Assembly (NCBI GenBank): GCA_036924085.1
Contig: JAVGWX010000012.1
Coordinates: forward strand, 898,501 to 962,500
From: Ariolimax columbianus
Taxonomy: Eukaryota; Mollusca; Gastropoda; Stylommatophora; Arionidae
Length of the DNA stretch: 64,000 nt
Direction of reading: 5' to 3'
Shown here: one piece after another, positions 34,395 to 47,602 of the stretch
Layout of the letters: each line of letters opens with the position of its first letter
Position numbering within the stretch: position 1 is the first letter of the stretch
The notes under the pieces: generated by a model
What the model was told of the DNA's origin: nothing
What the model saw: only the letters and a program-made list of their open reading frames with translations
Databases searched by the model: none
Position numbers and translations under genes: made by a program

Positions 34395-34479
34395 GTTCAT
34401 GTGGAAGCTGAACAAGGAAGATGAGAAGGTCCTATCTGTAGAGGCCAGTGAGGGACTAGTTCAGCCCAACGAGTCTGTG
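34395..34479 (+). CDS. CFAP65: CFAP65-like exon 7
   Basis: Acceptor ccacccacag, donor gttagt. With two bases from exon 6 it encodes RFMWKLNKEDEKVLSVEASE and GLVQPNESV, ending on a codon boundary. F.WK......VLSVE...G.V.PNES is the continuation of the ASH domain begun in exon 6. The exon lies between a 14-bp array touching its acceptor and a 20-bp array starting at its donor. Confidence 0.85.
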
Positions 34480-34835
34480 GTTAGTCTGGTCTGTCTGTGG
34501 TTAGTCTGTAGTTAGTCTGGTCTGTCTGTGGTTAGTCTGGTCTGTCTGTGGTTAGTCTGGTCTGTCTGTGGTTAGTCTGTAGTTAGTCTGGTCTGTCTGT
34601 GGTTAGTCTGGTCTGTCTGTGGTTAGTCTGGTCTGTCTGTGGTTAGTCTGGTCTGTTTGTGGTTAGTCTGGTCTGTCTGTGGTTAGTATGTGGTTAGTCT
34701 GGTCTGTCTGTGGTTAGTCTGTAGTTAGTCTGGTCTGTCTGTGGTTAGTCTGGTCTGTCTGTGGTTAGTCTGGTCTGTCTGTGGTTAGTCTAGTCTGTTT
34801 GTAGTTAGTCTGGTCTGTCTGTGGTTAGTCTGGAC
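34480..34835. repeat. Splice-donor array after exon 7
   Basis: 20-bp unit gtctgtctgtggttagtctg. Each unit reproduces tctgtg|gttagt, the exon 7 end and donor. About 16 copies of gtggttagt counted by eye, with a few gtagttagt variants. Confidence 0.93.
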
Positions 34836-35045
34836 TCTGCTTCATGGTCCAGACCATGTTTTAGTGAAGCTTGTAGACCAAGACCATGTAACAGGCTCAT
34901 GTGTCAAGGATACTGTGCGGGAAATGACATGGGTGGAGCATAGGAGCTGTAACTTGACACAGACTCAGATAGCCAAAATTAGCTTGGACAATAATATGAT
35001 ATTTCAGGACAGGTGGGGACAGTCCAAACAAACACACATAGTGCA
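34836..35045. other. Short unique intron segment
   Basis: No gene recognised. Confidence 0.5.
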
Positions 35046-35232
35046 TTCATTGACCAAACAGAGGTCACTCACGTAGTGTATTTATTGACCAAACAGAGGT
35101 CACTCACGTAGTGTATTCATTGACCAAACAAAGGTCACACACGTAGTGCATTCATTGACCAAAAAAAGGTCACGCACGTAGTGTATTCATTGACCAAACA
35201 AAGGTCACGCACGTAGTGTATTCATTGACACG
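35046..35232. repeat. 35-bp tandem repeat, about five copies
   Basis: Units carry ttgaccaaacaaaggtcac and cacgtagtg. Confidence 0.94.
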
Positions 35233-36136
35233 GTCCAGTTTTGATTAGCAACTCAAGGAGGAGTTGGAAATGTTTATTGTATTAGGTTATAGACTGTTGT
35301 CCCAGATGGTGGGGTATAGTAAAGGGTACTGGACCAGGTCATTTGCTATGATAGCCAGACACACAAACAGGTGTAGAGAGGTGTGCACGACATAAGAAGT
35401 TTCGGAAAAAACTGTTACTATGGGATTGACACAGGTGTTAAGATAGCAAGCGAACAGAATGTAACTGAGTGGGAGGAACTGTTTATAGTGATAAGCAGGC
35501 ACAATAGTGATTTGAGTGGCTTGCTGGACAGCGGGGAAGCGCCAGAAGTGCCTCGTGATCAGCGGCCATGTTGTTTAGAGTGACACCTGGGGCCCAATAA
35601 AAGAAGATACTAGACTCATTTCAAGAGAGCTGGCTGGGAGAGTGGACATAAGGTGTCGCAAACACATGGGATATAATCTCGAAGAGAGTGGACATAAGGT
35701 GTCGCAAACACCTGGGATATAATCTCGAAGAGAGTGGCAATATACTGAGTCTGTGAACTCAGAGGCAGTGGGAGACAAGGATTATGAGAATGATCTGTTG
35801 TGCATTCTGTGGTCATCGGCTCTTTGTGGCCCGTCGGAAATGAAAACTGTCTCGGTTCAGTAGTAGAGAATCGGACAAGGTTTTGAGAGAATGTTTGGTT
35901 GTGCATTTCATAGACATCCGTTCTTGATAATCCGCCTAATTGACAGCATAAAGATGTATGGGGAGGTCACGTAGGCTCTCTATAGCTGCTCAGGTCAGAT
36001 TACATGGGAAAACGTTGGTCAGAGGGGTCAGCCAGAGGCCCGTGATAGACAGTGAGGTGTACCTTAAGACTCCTCAGGGAGCACACCCACAAACCTTGGT
36101 GAGAAGCTTTTGCACCTCAGCGCAGTGCTGACGACA
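35233..36136. other. About 0.9 kb unique intron
   Basis: No gene recognised. A direct repeat of about 46 bp occurs twice at 35637-35735 (gtggacataaggtgtcgcaa). Confidence 0.5.
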
Positions 36137-36662
36137 TTAGGCTGTCAGAGACCAGCCTCAGCCGTCAGAGACCAGCCTCAGCCGCCAGAGACCAGCCTCA
36201 GCCGTCAGAGACCAGCCTCAGCCGTCAGAGACCAGCCTCATCCGTCAGAGACCAGCCTCAGCCGTCAGAGATCAGCCTCAGCCGTCAGAGACCAGCCTCA
36301 GCCGTCGGAGACCAGCCTCATCTGTCAGAGACCAGCCTCATCTGCCAGAGACCAGCCTCTTCTGTCAGAGACCAGCCTCATCTGTCAGAGATAAGCCTCA
36401 TCTGTCAGAGACCAGCCTCATCTGTCGGAGACCAGCCTCATCTGTCAGAGACCATCCTCATGTGTCAGAGACCAGCCTCATCTGTCAGAGACCAGCCTCA
36501 TTTGTCAGAGACCAGCCTCATCTGTCAAAGACCAGCCTCATCTGTCAGAAATCAGCCTCATCTATCACATAACAGCCTCATCTGTCACAAGACCAGCCTT
36601 ATCTGTCAGAGACCAGCCTCATCTGTCAGAGACCATCTTCGTCTGTCAGAGACCAGCCTCCT
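36137..36662. repeat. 20-bp minisatellite, about 26 copies
   Basis: Unit gtcagagaccagcctcagcc grading into gtcagagaccagcctcatct. Confidence 0.97.
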
Positions 36663-36761
36663 CACCAACTGCCGAAGTGCGCTACGAGACCATACGATTA
36701 GGCAGCTGAAGTCCGAGTGAAATGTGTAAATAATATAAGAAGTATATGATAGAAGTCAGAT

Positions 36762-37235
36762 CTGGGGGATAGATCCAGGGGTCCAAACCAGGTCATGCTG
36801 ACACCCCCTGGCTAATCTGGGTGATAGATCCACGGGTCCCAACCCGGTCATGCTGACACCCCCCTGAGCGATAGATCCAGGGGTCCCAACCAGATTATAC
36901 TGACACTCCCTGGGTGATAGATCCAGGGGTCCCAACAGGTCATGCTGACACCCCCATGTGATAGATCCAGGGGTCCCAACCAGATCATGCTTACACCCCC
37001 TGAGTGATAGATCCAGGGGTCCCAACCAGGTCATGCTGACACCCACTGGGGGACAGATCTAGGGGTCCCAACCAGGTCGTGCTGACACCCCCTGGGGGAC
37101 AGATCCAGGGGTCCCAACCAGGTCGTGCTGACACCCCCTGTGGGACAGATCCAGGGGTCCCAACCAGGTCATGCTGACACCCCCTGTGGGACAGATCCAG
37201 GGGTCCCAACCAGGTCATGCTGACACCCCCTGCGT
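36762..37235. repeat. 46-bp minisatellite, about ten copies
   Basis: Units carry agatccaggggtcccaacca and tgctgacacccc. Confidence 0.96.
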
Positions 37236-37320
37236 TAGACAGATGTAGCCCCAGTTTTAGTTTGACCAAGATGTTCATGACCAGATCTGGAATACCTGAA
37301 TAACCTTGTGTTGGATTATT

Positions 37321-37645
37321 GTGAGGTAGGTAACTATAGGTCACAGAGACGTTTCAGTGTAAGAGAAGGGGTGAGGTAGGTAACTATAGGTCACAGAGAC
37401 GTCTCAGTGTAAGAGAAGGGGTGAGGTAGGTCACTATAGGTCACAGAAACGTCTCAGTGTAAGAGAAGGGATGAGGTAGGTCACTATAGGTCACAGAGAA
37501 GTGTCAGTGTAAGAGAAGGGGTGAGGTAGGTCACTATAGGTCACAGAGAAGTGTCAGTGTAAGAGAAGGGGTGAGGTAGGTCACTATAGGTCACAGAGAA
37601 GTGTCAGTGTAAGAGAAGGGGTGAGATAGGTCACTATACATCACA
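37321..37645. repeat. 50-bp tandem repeat, six to seven copies
   Basis: Units carry gaggtaggtcactataggtc and cagtgtaagagaagg, very homogeneous. Confidence 0.97.
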
Positions 37646-37694
37646 GGGGAGGTGCAAGTGTAAAGAAAACATGGTAAGACGGATAACAAACATG

Positions 37695-40600
37695 TAGGAG
37701 TGAAGGTTGTACAACCATGTGGGAGTGAAGGTTGTAGACCATGTGGGAGTGAAGGTTGTAGACCATGTGGGAGTGAAGGTTGTAGATGTAGACCATGTGG
37801 GAGTGAAGGTTGTAGACCATGTGGGAGTGAAGGTTGTAGACCATGTGTGAGTGAAGGTTGTAGATGTAGACCATGTGGGAGTGAAGGTTGTAGACCATGT
37901 GGGAGTGAAGATTGTAGACCATGTGGGAGTGAAGGTTGTAGATGTAGACCATGTGGGAGTGAAGGTTGTAGATGTAGACCATGTGTGAGTGAAGGTTGTA
38001 GACCATGTGGGAGTGAAGGTTGTAGTTGTAGACCATGTGTGAGTGAAGGTTGTAGTTGTAGACCATGTGTGAGTGAAGGTTGTAGTTGTAGACCATGTGT
38101 GAGTGAAGGTTGTAGACCATGTGGGAGTGAAGGTTGTAGACCATGTGGGAGTGAAGGTTGTAGACCATGTGGGAGTAAAGGTTGTAGTTGTAGACCATGT
38201 GTGAGTGAAGGTTGTAGTTGTAGACCATGTGGGAGTGAAGGTTGTAGACCATGTGGGAGTGAAGGTTGTAGACCATGTGTGAGTGAAGGTTGTAGGCCAT
38301 GTGTGAGTGAAGGTTGTAGACCATGTGTGAGTGTAGACCATATGTGAGTGAAGGTTGTAGACCATGTGTGAGTGAAGGTTGTAGTTGTAGACCATGTGGG
38401 AGTGAAGGTTGTAGACCATGTGGGAGTGAAGGTTGTAGATGTAGACCATGTGGGAGTGAAGGTTGTAGACCATGTGGGAGTGAAGGTTGTAGATGTAGAC
38501 CATGTGGGAGTGAAGGTTGTAGACCATGTGGGAGTGAAGGTTGTAGACCATGTGGGAGTGAAGGTTGTAGATGTAGACCATGTGGGAGTGAAGGTTGTAG
38601 ACCATGTGGGAGTGAAGGTTGTAGATGTAGACCATGTGGGAGTAAAGGTTGTAGATGTAGACCATGTGGGAGTGAAGGTTGTAGACCATATGTGAGTGAA
38701 GGTTGTAGACCATGTGTGAGTGAATGTTGTAGATGTAGACCATGTGGGAGTGAAGGTTGTAGACCATGCGGGAGTGAAGGTTGTAGACCATGTGGGAATG
38801 AAGGTTGTAGATGTAGACCATGTGGGAGTGAAGGTTGTAGATGTAGACCATGTGGGAGTGAAGGTTGTAGATGTAGACCATGTGGGAGTGAAGGTTGTAG
38901 ATGTAGACAAGGTGGGAGTGAAGGTTGTACACCATGTGGGAGTGAAGGTTGTAGATGTAGACCATGTGGGAGTGAAGGTTGTAGACCGTGTGTGAGTGAA
39001 GGTTGTAGACCATGTGGGAGTGAAGGTTGTAGACCATGTGTGAGTTAAGGTTGTAGATGTAGACCATGTGGGAGTGAAGGTTGTAGATCATGTGGGAGTG
39101 AAGATTGTAGACCATGTGGGAGTGAAGGTTGTAGACCATGTGTGAGTGAAGGTTGTAGACCATGTGGGAGTGAAGGTTGTAGACCATGTGGGAGTGAAGG
39201 TTGTAGACCATGTGTGAGTGAAGGTTGTAGATGTAGACCATGTGGGAGTGAAGGTTGTAGACCATGTGTGAGTGAAGGTTGTAGACCATGTGGGAGTGAA
39301 GATTGTAGATGTAGACCATGTGGGAGTGAAGGTTGTAGACCATGTGTGAGTGAAGGTTGTAGACCATGTGGGAGTGAAGATTGTAGATGTAGACCATGTG
39401 GGAGTGAAGGTTGTAGATGTAGACCATGTGGGCGTGAAGGTTGTAGATGTAGACCATGTGGGAGTGAAGGTTGTAGATGTAGACCATGTGAGAGTGAAGG
39501 TTATAGATGTAGACCATGTGGGAGTGAAGATTGTAGATGTACACCATGTGGGAGTGAAGCTTGTAGATGTAGACCATGTGGGAGTGAAGGTTGTAGCCCA
39601 TGTGGGAGTGAAGATTGTAGATGTAGACCATGTGGGAGTGAAGATTGTAGACCATGTGGGAGTGAAGGTTGTAGACCATGTGGGAGTGAAGATTGTAGAC
39701 CATGTGTGAGTGAAGATTGTAGATGTAGACCATGTGGGGGTGAAGGTTGTAGACCATGTGTGAGTGAAGATTGTAGACCATGTGGGAATTAAGATTGTAG
39801 ACCATGTGGGAGTGAAGATTGTTGACCATGTGGGAGTGAAGGTTGTAGATGTAGACCATGTGGGAGTGAAGATTGTAGACCATGTGTGAGTGAAGATTGT
39901 AGATGTAGACCATGTGGGAGTGAAGGTTGTAGAACATGTGTGAGTGAAGATTGTAGATGTAGACCATGTGGGAGTGAAGGTTGTAGACCATGTGTGAGTG
40001 AAGATTGTAGATGTAGACCATGTGGGAGTGAAGGTTGTAGACCATGTGGGAGTGAAGGTTGTAGACCATGTAGGAGTGAAGGTTGTAGATGTAGACCATG
40101 TGGGAGTGAAGATTGTAGACCATGTGGGAGTGAAGGTTGTAGATGTAGACCATGTGGGAGTGAAGATTGTAGACCATGTGGGAGTGAAGGTTGTAGATGT
40201 AGACCATGTGGGAGTGAAGATTGTAGACCATGTGGGAGTGAAGATTGTAGACCATGTGGGAGTGAAGATTGTAGACCATGTGGGAGTGAAGGTTGTAGAT
40301 CATGTGGGAGTGAAGATTGTAGATGTAGACCATGTGGGAGTGAAGGTTGTAGATCATGTGGGAGTGAAGATTGTAGACCATGTGGGAGTGAAGGTTGTAG
40401 ACCATGTGGGAGTGAAGATTGTAGACCATGTGGGAATGAAGATTGTAGACCATGTGGGAGTGAAGGTTGTAGACCACGTGGGAGTGAAGGTTGTAGACCA
40501 TGTGGGAGTGAAGGTTGTAGACCATGTGGGAGTGAAGGTTGTAGATGTAGACCATGTGTGAGTGAAGGTTGTAGACCATGTGGGAGTGAAGATTGTAGAT

Positions 40601-43600
40601 GTAGACCATGTGGGAGTGAAGGTTGTAGACCATGTGGGAGTGAAGATTGTAGACCATGTGGGAGTGAAGATTGTAGACCATGTGGGAGTGAAGGTTGTAG
40701 ATGTAGACCATTTGGGAGTGAAGGTTGTAGATGTAGACCATGTGGGAGTGAAGGTTGTAGACCATGTGGGAGTGAAGGTTGTAGTTGTAGACCATGTGTG
40801 AGTGAAGGTTGTAGTTGTAGACCATGTGTGAGTGAAGGTTGTAGATGTAGACCATGTGGGAGTGAAGATTGTAGACCATGTGGGAGTGAAGGTTGTAGAT
40901 GTAGACCATGTGGGAGTGAAGGTTGTAGACCATGTGGGAGTGAAGGTTGTAGATGTAGACCATGTGGGAGTGAAGGTTGTAGACCATGTGTGAGTGAAGG
41001 TTGTAGACCATGTGTGAGTGAAGGTTGTAGACCATGTGTGAGTGAAGGTTGTAGTTGTAGACCATGTGTGAGTGAAGGTTGTAGATGTAGACCATGTGGG
41101 AGTGAAGGTTGTAGTATTTGACCATGTGTGAGTGAAGGTTGTAGACCATGTGTGAGTGAAGGTTGTAGTTGTAGACCATGTGTGAGTGAAGGTTGTAGAT
41201 GTAGACCATGTGGGAGTGAAGGTTGTAGTTGTAGACCATGTGGGAGTGAAGGCTATAGACCATGTGGGAGTGAAGGTTGTAGATGTAGACCAGGTGGGAG
41301 TGAAGGTTGTAGATGTAGACCATGTGGGCGTGAAGGTTGTAGATGTAGACCATGTGGGAGTGAAGGTTGTAGATGTAGACCATGTGAGAGTGAAGGTTGT
41401 AGATGTAGACCATGTGGGAGTGAAGGTTGTAGATGTAGACCATGTGGGAGTGAAGGTTGTAGATGTAGACCATGTGGGAGTGAAGGTTGTAGACCATGTG
41501 GGAGTGAAGATTGTAGATGTAGACCATGTGGGAGTGAAGATTGTAGACCATGTGGGAGTGAAGGTTGTAGACCATGTGGGAGTGAAGATTGTAGACCATG
41601 TGTGAGTGAAGATTATAGATGTAGACCATGTGGGAGTGAAGGTTGTAGACCATGTGTGAGTGAAGATTGTAGACCATGTGGGAATTAAGATTGTAGACCA
41701 TGTGGGAGTGAAGATTGTAGACCATGTGGGAGTGAAGGTTGTAGATGTAGACCATGTGGGAGTGAAGATTGTAGACCATGTGTGAGTGAAGATTGTAGAT
41801 GTAGACCATGTGGGAGTGAAGGTTGTAGACCATGTGTGAGTGAAGATTGTAGATGTAGACCATGTGGGAGTGAAGGTTGTAGACCATGTGTGAGTGAAGA
41901 TTGTAGATGTAGACCATGTGGGAGTGAAGGTTGTAGACCATGTGGGAGTGAAGGTTGTAGACCATGTAGGAGTAAAAGTTGTAGATGTAGACCATGTGGG
42001 AGTGAAGATTGTAGACCATGTGGGAGTGAAGGTTGTAGATGTAGACCATGTGGGAGTGAAGATTGTAGACCATGTGGGAGTGAAAGTTGTAGATGTAGAC
42101 CATGTGGGAGTGAAGATTGTAGACCATGTGGGAGTGAAGATTGTAGACCATGTGGGAGTGAAGATTGTAGACCATGTGGGAGTGAAGGTTGTAGATGTAG
42201 ACCATGTGGGAGTGAAGATTGTAGATGTAGACCATGTGGGAGTGAAGGTTGTAGATCATGTGAGAGTGAAGGTTGTAGACCATGTGGGAGTGAAGGTTGT
42301 AGACCATGTGGGAGTGAAGGTTGTAGATGTAGACCATGTGTGAGTGAAGGTTGTAGACCATGTGGGAGTGAAGATTGTAGATGTAGACCATGTGGGAGTG
42401 AAGGATGTAGACCATGTGGGAGTGAAGATTGTAGACCATGTGGGAGTGAAGATTGTAGACCATGTGGGAGTGAAGGTTGTTGATGTAGACCATTTGGGAG
42501 TGAAGGTTGTAGATGTAGACCATGTGGGAGTGAAGGTTGTAGACCATGTGGGAGTGAAGGTTGTAGATGTAGACCGTGTGGGAGTGAAGGTTGTAGTTGT
42601 AGACCATGTGTGAGTGAAGGTTGTAGATGTAGACCATGTGGGAGTGAAGATTGTAGACCATGTGGGAGTGAAGGTTGTAGAGGTAGACCATGTGGGAGTG
42701 AAGGTTGTAGATGTAGACCATGTGGGAGTGAAGGTTGTAGACCATGTGTGAGTGAAGGTTGTAGATGTAGACCATGTGTGAGTGAAGGTTGTAGACCATG
42801 TGGGAGTGAAGGTTGTAGACCATGTGTGAGTGAAGGTTGTAGACCATGTGTGAGTGAAGGTTTTAGTTGTAGACCATGTGTGAGTGAAGGTTGTAGATGT
42901 AGACCATGTGGGAGTGAAGGTTGTAGTATTTGACCATGTGGGAGTGAAGGTTGTAGACCATGTGGGAGTGAAGGTTGTAGTTGTAGACCATGTGTGAGTG
43001 AAGGTTGTAGACCATGTGTGAGGGAAGGTTGTAGTTGTAGACCATGTGTGAGTGAAGGTTGTAGATGTAGACCATGTGGGAGTGAAGGTTGTAGTTGTAG
43101 ACCATGTGGGAGTGAAGGCTGTAGACCATGTGGGAGGGAAGGTTGTAGTTGTAGACCATGTGTGAGTATAGGTTGTAGTTGTAGACCATGTGGGAGTGAA
43201 GGTTGTAGACCATGTGGGAGTGAAGGTTGTAGTTGTAGACCATGTGGGAGTGAAGGTTGTAGATGTAGACCAGGTGGGAGTGAAGGTTGTAGATGTAGAC
43301 CATGTAGGAGTGAAGGTTGTACATGTAGACCATGTGGGAGTGAAGGTTGTAGTTGTCGACCATGTGGGAGTGAAGGTTGTAGATGTAGACCATGTGGGAG
43401 TGAAGGTTGTAGATGTAGACCATGTGTGAGTGAAGGTTATAGATGTAGACCATGTGGGAGTGAAGGTTGTAGATGTAGACCATGTGGGAGTGAAGGTTGT
43501 AGATGTACACCATGTGGGAGTGAAGGTTGTAGTTGTAGACCATGTGGGAGTGAAGGTTGTAGACCATGTGGGAGTGAAGGTTGTAGATGTAGACCATGTG

Positions 43601-44870
43601 GGAGTGAAGGTTGTAGATGTAGACCATGTGGGAGTGAAGGTTGTAGATGTAGACCATGTGGGAGTGAAGGTTGTAGACCATGTGGGAGTGAAGTTTGTAG
43701 ATGTAGACCATGTGGGAGTGAAGGTTGTAGACCATGTGGGAGTGAAGGTTGTAGATGTAGACCATGTGGGAGTGAAGGTTGTAGACCATGTGGGAGTGAA
43801 GGTTGTAGATGTAGACCATGTGTGAGTGAAGGTTGTAGACCATGTGGGAGTGAAGGTTGTAGACCATGTGGGAGTGAAGGTTGTAGATGTAGACCATGTG
43901 TGAGTGAAGGTTGTAGACCATGTGGGAGAAAAGGTTGTAGATGTAGACCATGTGTGAGTGAAGGTTGTAGACCATGTGGGAGTGAAGGTTGTAGACCATT
44001 TGGGAGTGAAGGTTGTAGATGTAGACCATGTGTGAGTGAAGGTTGTAGACCATGTGGGAGTGAAGGTTGTAGACCATGTGGGAGTGAAGGTTGTAGATGT
44101 AGACCATGTGTGAGTGAAGGTTGTAGACCATGTGGGAGTGAAGGTTGTAGACCATGTTGGAGTGAATGTTGTAGACCATGTGTGAGTGAAGGTTGTAGAC
44201 CATGTGGGAGTGAAGGTTGTAGACCATGTGGGAGTGAAGGTTGTAGACCGTGTGGGAGTGAAGGTTGTAGACCATGTGGGAGTGAAGGTTGTAGACCATG
44301 TGAGAGTGAAGGTTGTAGACCATGTGGGAGTGAAGGTTGTAGACCGTGTGGGAGTGAAGGTTGTAGACCGTGTGGGAGTGAAGGTTGTAGACCATATGGG
44401 AGTGAAGGTTGTAGACCATGCGGGAGTGAAGGTTGTAGATGTAGACCATGTGGGAGTGAAGGTTGCAGACCATGTGGGAGTGAAGGTTGTAGACCATGTG
44501 GGAGTGAAGGTTGTAGACCATGTGGGAGTGAAGGTTGTAGATGTAGACCATGTGGGAGTGAAGGTTGTAGACCATGTGGGAGTGAAGGTTGTAGACCATG
44601 TGGGAGTGAAGGTTGTAGACCATGTGGGAGTGGAGGTTGTAGACCATGTGGGAGTGAAGGTTGTAGACCATGTGGGAGTGAAGGTTGTAGATGTAGACCG
44701 TGTGTGAGTGAAGATTGTAGACCATGTGGGAGTGAAGATTGTAGATGTAGACCATGTGGGAGTGAAGGTTGTAGACCATGTGGGAGTGAAGGTTGTAGAC
44801 CATGTGGGAGTGAAGGTTGTAGACCATGTGGGAGTGAAGGTTGTAGACCATGTGTGAGTGAAGGTTGTTG
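37695..44870. repeat. 7.2-kb array of 24-bp and 30-bp units
   Basis: The 24-bp unit contains tagaccatgtgggagtgaag; the 30-bp unit has six extra bases (tgtaga or tgtagt). Unit lengths are multiples of six, so reading frames stay open on both strands, including a 1737-codon minus-strand frame of MVYNLHSH repeats. The perfect periodicity and equivalent open frames in every phase argue against coding. Marker variants recur with fixed spacing: ggcgtgaag at 39431 and 41327, ggaattaag at 39785 and 41681 (1896 bp each), gtagtatttgacc at 41111 and 42923 (1812 bp). This shows a duplicated block of about 1.8-1.9 kb. Confidence 0.97.
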
Positions 44871-45002
44871 TAGACAAGATCTGTGAGTGAAGGTTGTTGT
44901 AGACATGATCTGTGAGTGAAGGTTGCTGTAGACAAGATCTGTGAGTGAAGGTTGCTGTAGACAAGATCTGTGAGGGAAGGTTGCTGTAGACAAGATCTGT
45001 GA
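44871..45002. repeat. 29-bp repeat at the end of the large array
   Basis: About four units with gtagacaagatctgtgagtg, evidently derived from the neighbouring 24/30-bp unit. Confidence 0.9.
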
Positions 45003-45240
45003 ATGATTGATGTTGACCCTTGTAGTAGCTCTAGCTGGCTGAACTACCGCAGCAGATGGAGCAAGGGGTCTGCACTAACTATACTCTCACTTCTAACAAA
45101 TAAACTACGACACTAATTGAAATTTAAACACAATAAAACTTTATTTATACCCGTTCACAACTAACTCTCCAATCTTCACTGTAAACACAAAACCTGGCTG
45201 GCTGTAGAAATATGAACTAAACTAAACTAAAATAAATTTG
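45003..45240. other. Unique spacer
   Basis: No gene recognised; A/T-rich with aataaa and ttttattt motifs that might belong to a mobile element. Confidence 0.4.
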
Positions 45241-45925
45241 CTTACGAACTGTAACTTGATAGACGAACTGTAACTTGATAGACGAACTGTAACTTGATAG
45301 ACGAACTGTAACTTGATAGACGGAACTGTAACTTGATAGACGAACTGTAACTTGATAGAGGAACTGTAACTTGATAGACGAACTGTAACTAGATAGACGA
45401 ACTGTAACTTGATAGACGAATTGTAACTTGATAGACGAACTGTAACTTGACAAACGAACTGTAACTTGATAGACGAACCGTTACTTGATAAACGAACTGT
45501 AACTTGATAGACGAACTGTAACTTGATAGACGAACCGTTACTTGATAGACAAACTGTAACTTGATAAACGAACTGTAACTTGATAGACGAACCGTTACTT
45601 GATAGACGAACTGTAACTTGATAGACAAACCGTTACTTGATAGACGAACTGTAACTTGATAGACAAACCGTTACTTGATAGACGAACTGTATAACTTGAT
45701 ATACGAACTGTATAACTTGATATACGAGCTGTAACTTGATAGACGAACCGTAACTTGATAGACTAACCGTAACTTGATAGACGAACTTTAACTTGATAGA
45801 CGAATTGTAACTTGATAGAAGAACTGTAACTTGATAGAAGAACTGTAACTTGATAGACGAACTGTAACTTGATAGACGAACCGTAACTTGATAGACGAAC
45901 TGTAACTTGATAGACGAACCGTTAC
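45241..45925. repeat. 19-bp minisatellite, about 36 copies
   Basis: Unit gacgaactgtaacttgata with ccgtta and tataac variants. Confidence 0.97.
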
Positions 45926-46225
45926 GTGGATGGCCACAGGATGGAAGATTCGTGTCTGTTCTGCAACCCAGGGGATTTCGTCCTGGTCCTATTCACCTCG
46001 TCGTCTGTGGCTTGTAGTGATCGTTGAAGCACTGGATCGCTGTGCCAGTCTACTATCTCTCTAGTTAGACGCTGGATTCTCATCAGCGTTGCAAATAAGG
46101 TAGTATGAAAGATAACTAACTCGTGCGTGTTCCTCGTGACGCACTACTATATCTGGTTCTGACACTTGCTATGCGAATCATTAATGTCATTACTAGTTAC
46201 CTCTCCTGGACAAGCTGCTCAACAT
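45926..46225. other. Unique spacer
   Basis: No gene recognised. Confidence 0.45.
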
Positions 46226-46258
46226 CTGGGTTCACGTGGTGAAAGATTGTCTGTCGAT

Positions 46259-46302
<44 letters not shown>

Positions 46303-46493
46303 GCTCACGTGGTGAAAGATTGTCTGTCGAATCCTCTCTCTCTCTCTCTCTGGGCTCACGTGGTGAAAGATTGTCTGTCGATACCTCTCTCTCTCTCTCT
46401 CTGGGCTCACGTGGTGAAAGATTGTCTGTCGATACCTGTCTCTCTCTCTCTCTCTCTCTCTGGGCTCATGTGGTGAAAGATTGTCTGTCGATA

Positions 46494-46532
<39 letters not shown>

Positions 46533-46935
46533 GCTCACGTGGTGAAAGATTGTCTGTCGAATCCTCTCTCTCTCTCTCTCTGGGCTCACGTGGTGAAAGA
46601 TTGTCTGTCGAATCCTCTCTCTCTCTCTGAGCTCACGTGGTAAAAGATTGTCTGTCGAATCCTCTCTCTCTCTCTCTCTGGGCTCACGTGGTGAAAGATT
46701 ATCTGTCGAAACCTCTCTCTCTCTCTCTCTCTCTGGGCTCATGTGGTGAAAGATTGTTTGTCGAATCCTCTCTCTCTCTCTGGGCTCACGTGGTGAAAGA
46801 TTGTCTGTCGAAACCTCTCTCTCTCTCTCTCTGGGCTCAGGTGGTGAAAGATTGACTGTCGAATTCCCCCTCCCCACCCCTCTCTCTCTCTCTCTCTCTG
46901 GGTTCACGTGGTGAAAGATTGTCTGTCGAAACCTT

Positions 46936-46972
<37 letters not shown>

Positions 46973-47112
46973 GCTCATGGGGTGAAAGATTGTCTGTGGA
47001 AACCTCTCTCTCTCCCTGGGCTCATAGGGTGAAAGATTGTCTGTCGAAACCTCTCTCTCTCTCTCTGGGCTGACGTGGTGAAAGATTGTCTGTCGAAACC
47101 TCTCTCTCTCTC
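46226..47112. repeat. Composite array: (CT)n plus ggctcacgtggtgaaagatt
   Basis: About 17 units; each joins a (CT)n run of variable length to a conserved block of about 30 bp, usually containing the palindrome cacgtg and ending in gtctgtcga. Confidence 0.96.
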
Positions 47113-47282
47113 TGGACTCAGAAAATATATCTGCTTTCTTCTTTCCTCTTCACTGTTATCAAGGCGGTTGTGTTCTCGTTGCTCCAATCGCTGCCGTCTG
47201 ATGACTTTCTCCGATCTTCGTTCTGGAATATCCATCTATCATCTTTGCTTTGGAAATGAGGCAATTTGTCTCTCCAATCTTT

Positions 47283-47602
47283 GCTCTGGGTCACTCTCTT
47301 TCCAACTGACCTTCACTCTCCAAAACTCTCCCTCCAACTGACCTTCACTCTCCAAAACTCTCCAACTGACCTTCACTCTCCAAAACTCTCTCTCCAACTG
47401 ATCTTCATTCTCCAAAACCCTCCCTCCAACTGACCTTCACTCTCCAAAACTCTCCCTCCAACTGACCTTCACTCTCCAAAACTCTCTCTCCAACTGACTT
47501 TCACTCTCCAAAACTCTCCCTCCAACTGACCTTCACTCTCCAAAACTCTCCCTCCAACTGATCTTCATTCTCCAAAACTCTCCCTCCAACTGATCATGTT
47601 CT
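47283..47602. repeat. ctccaactgaccttcactct repeat
   Basis: About nine units of 32-36 bp with ccaaaactctcc, slightly diverged. Confidence 0.93.

Noticed and set aside
37634..42847. A 1737-codon minus-strand open frame of MVYNLHSH repeats, and similar 400-900-codon frames nearby
   Set aside because: It lies wholly in a satellite with unit lengths of 24 and 30 bp. Every other frame is equally open, and there are no flanking signals or non-repeat domains.
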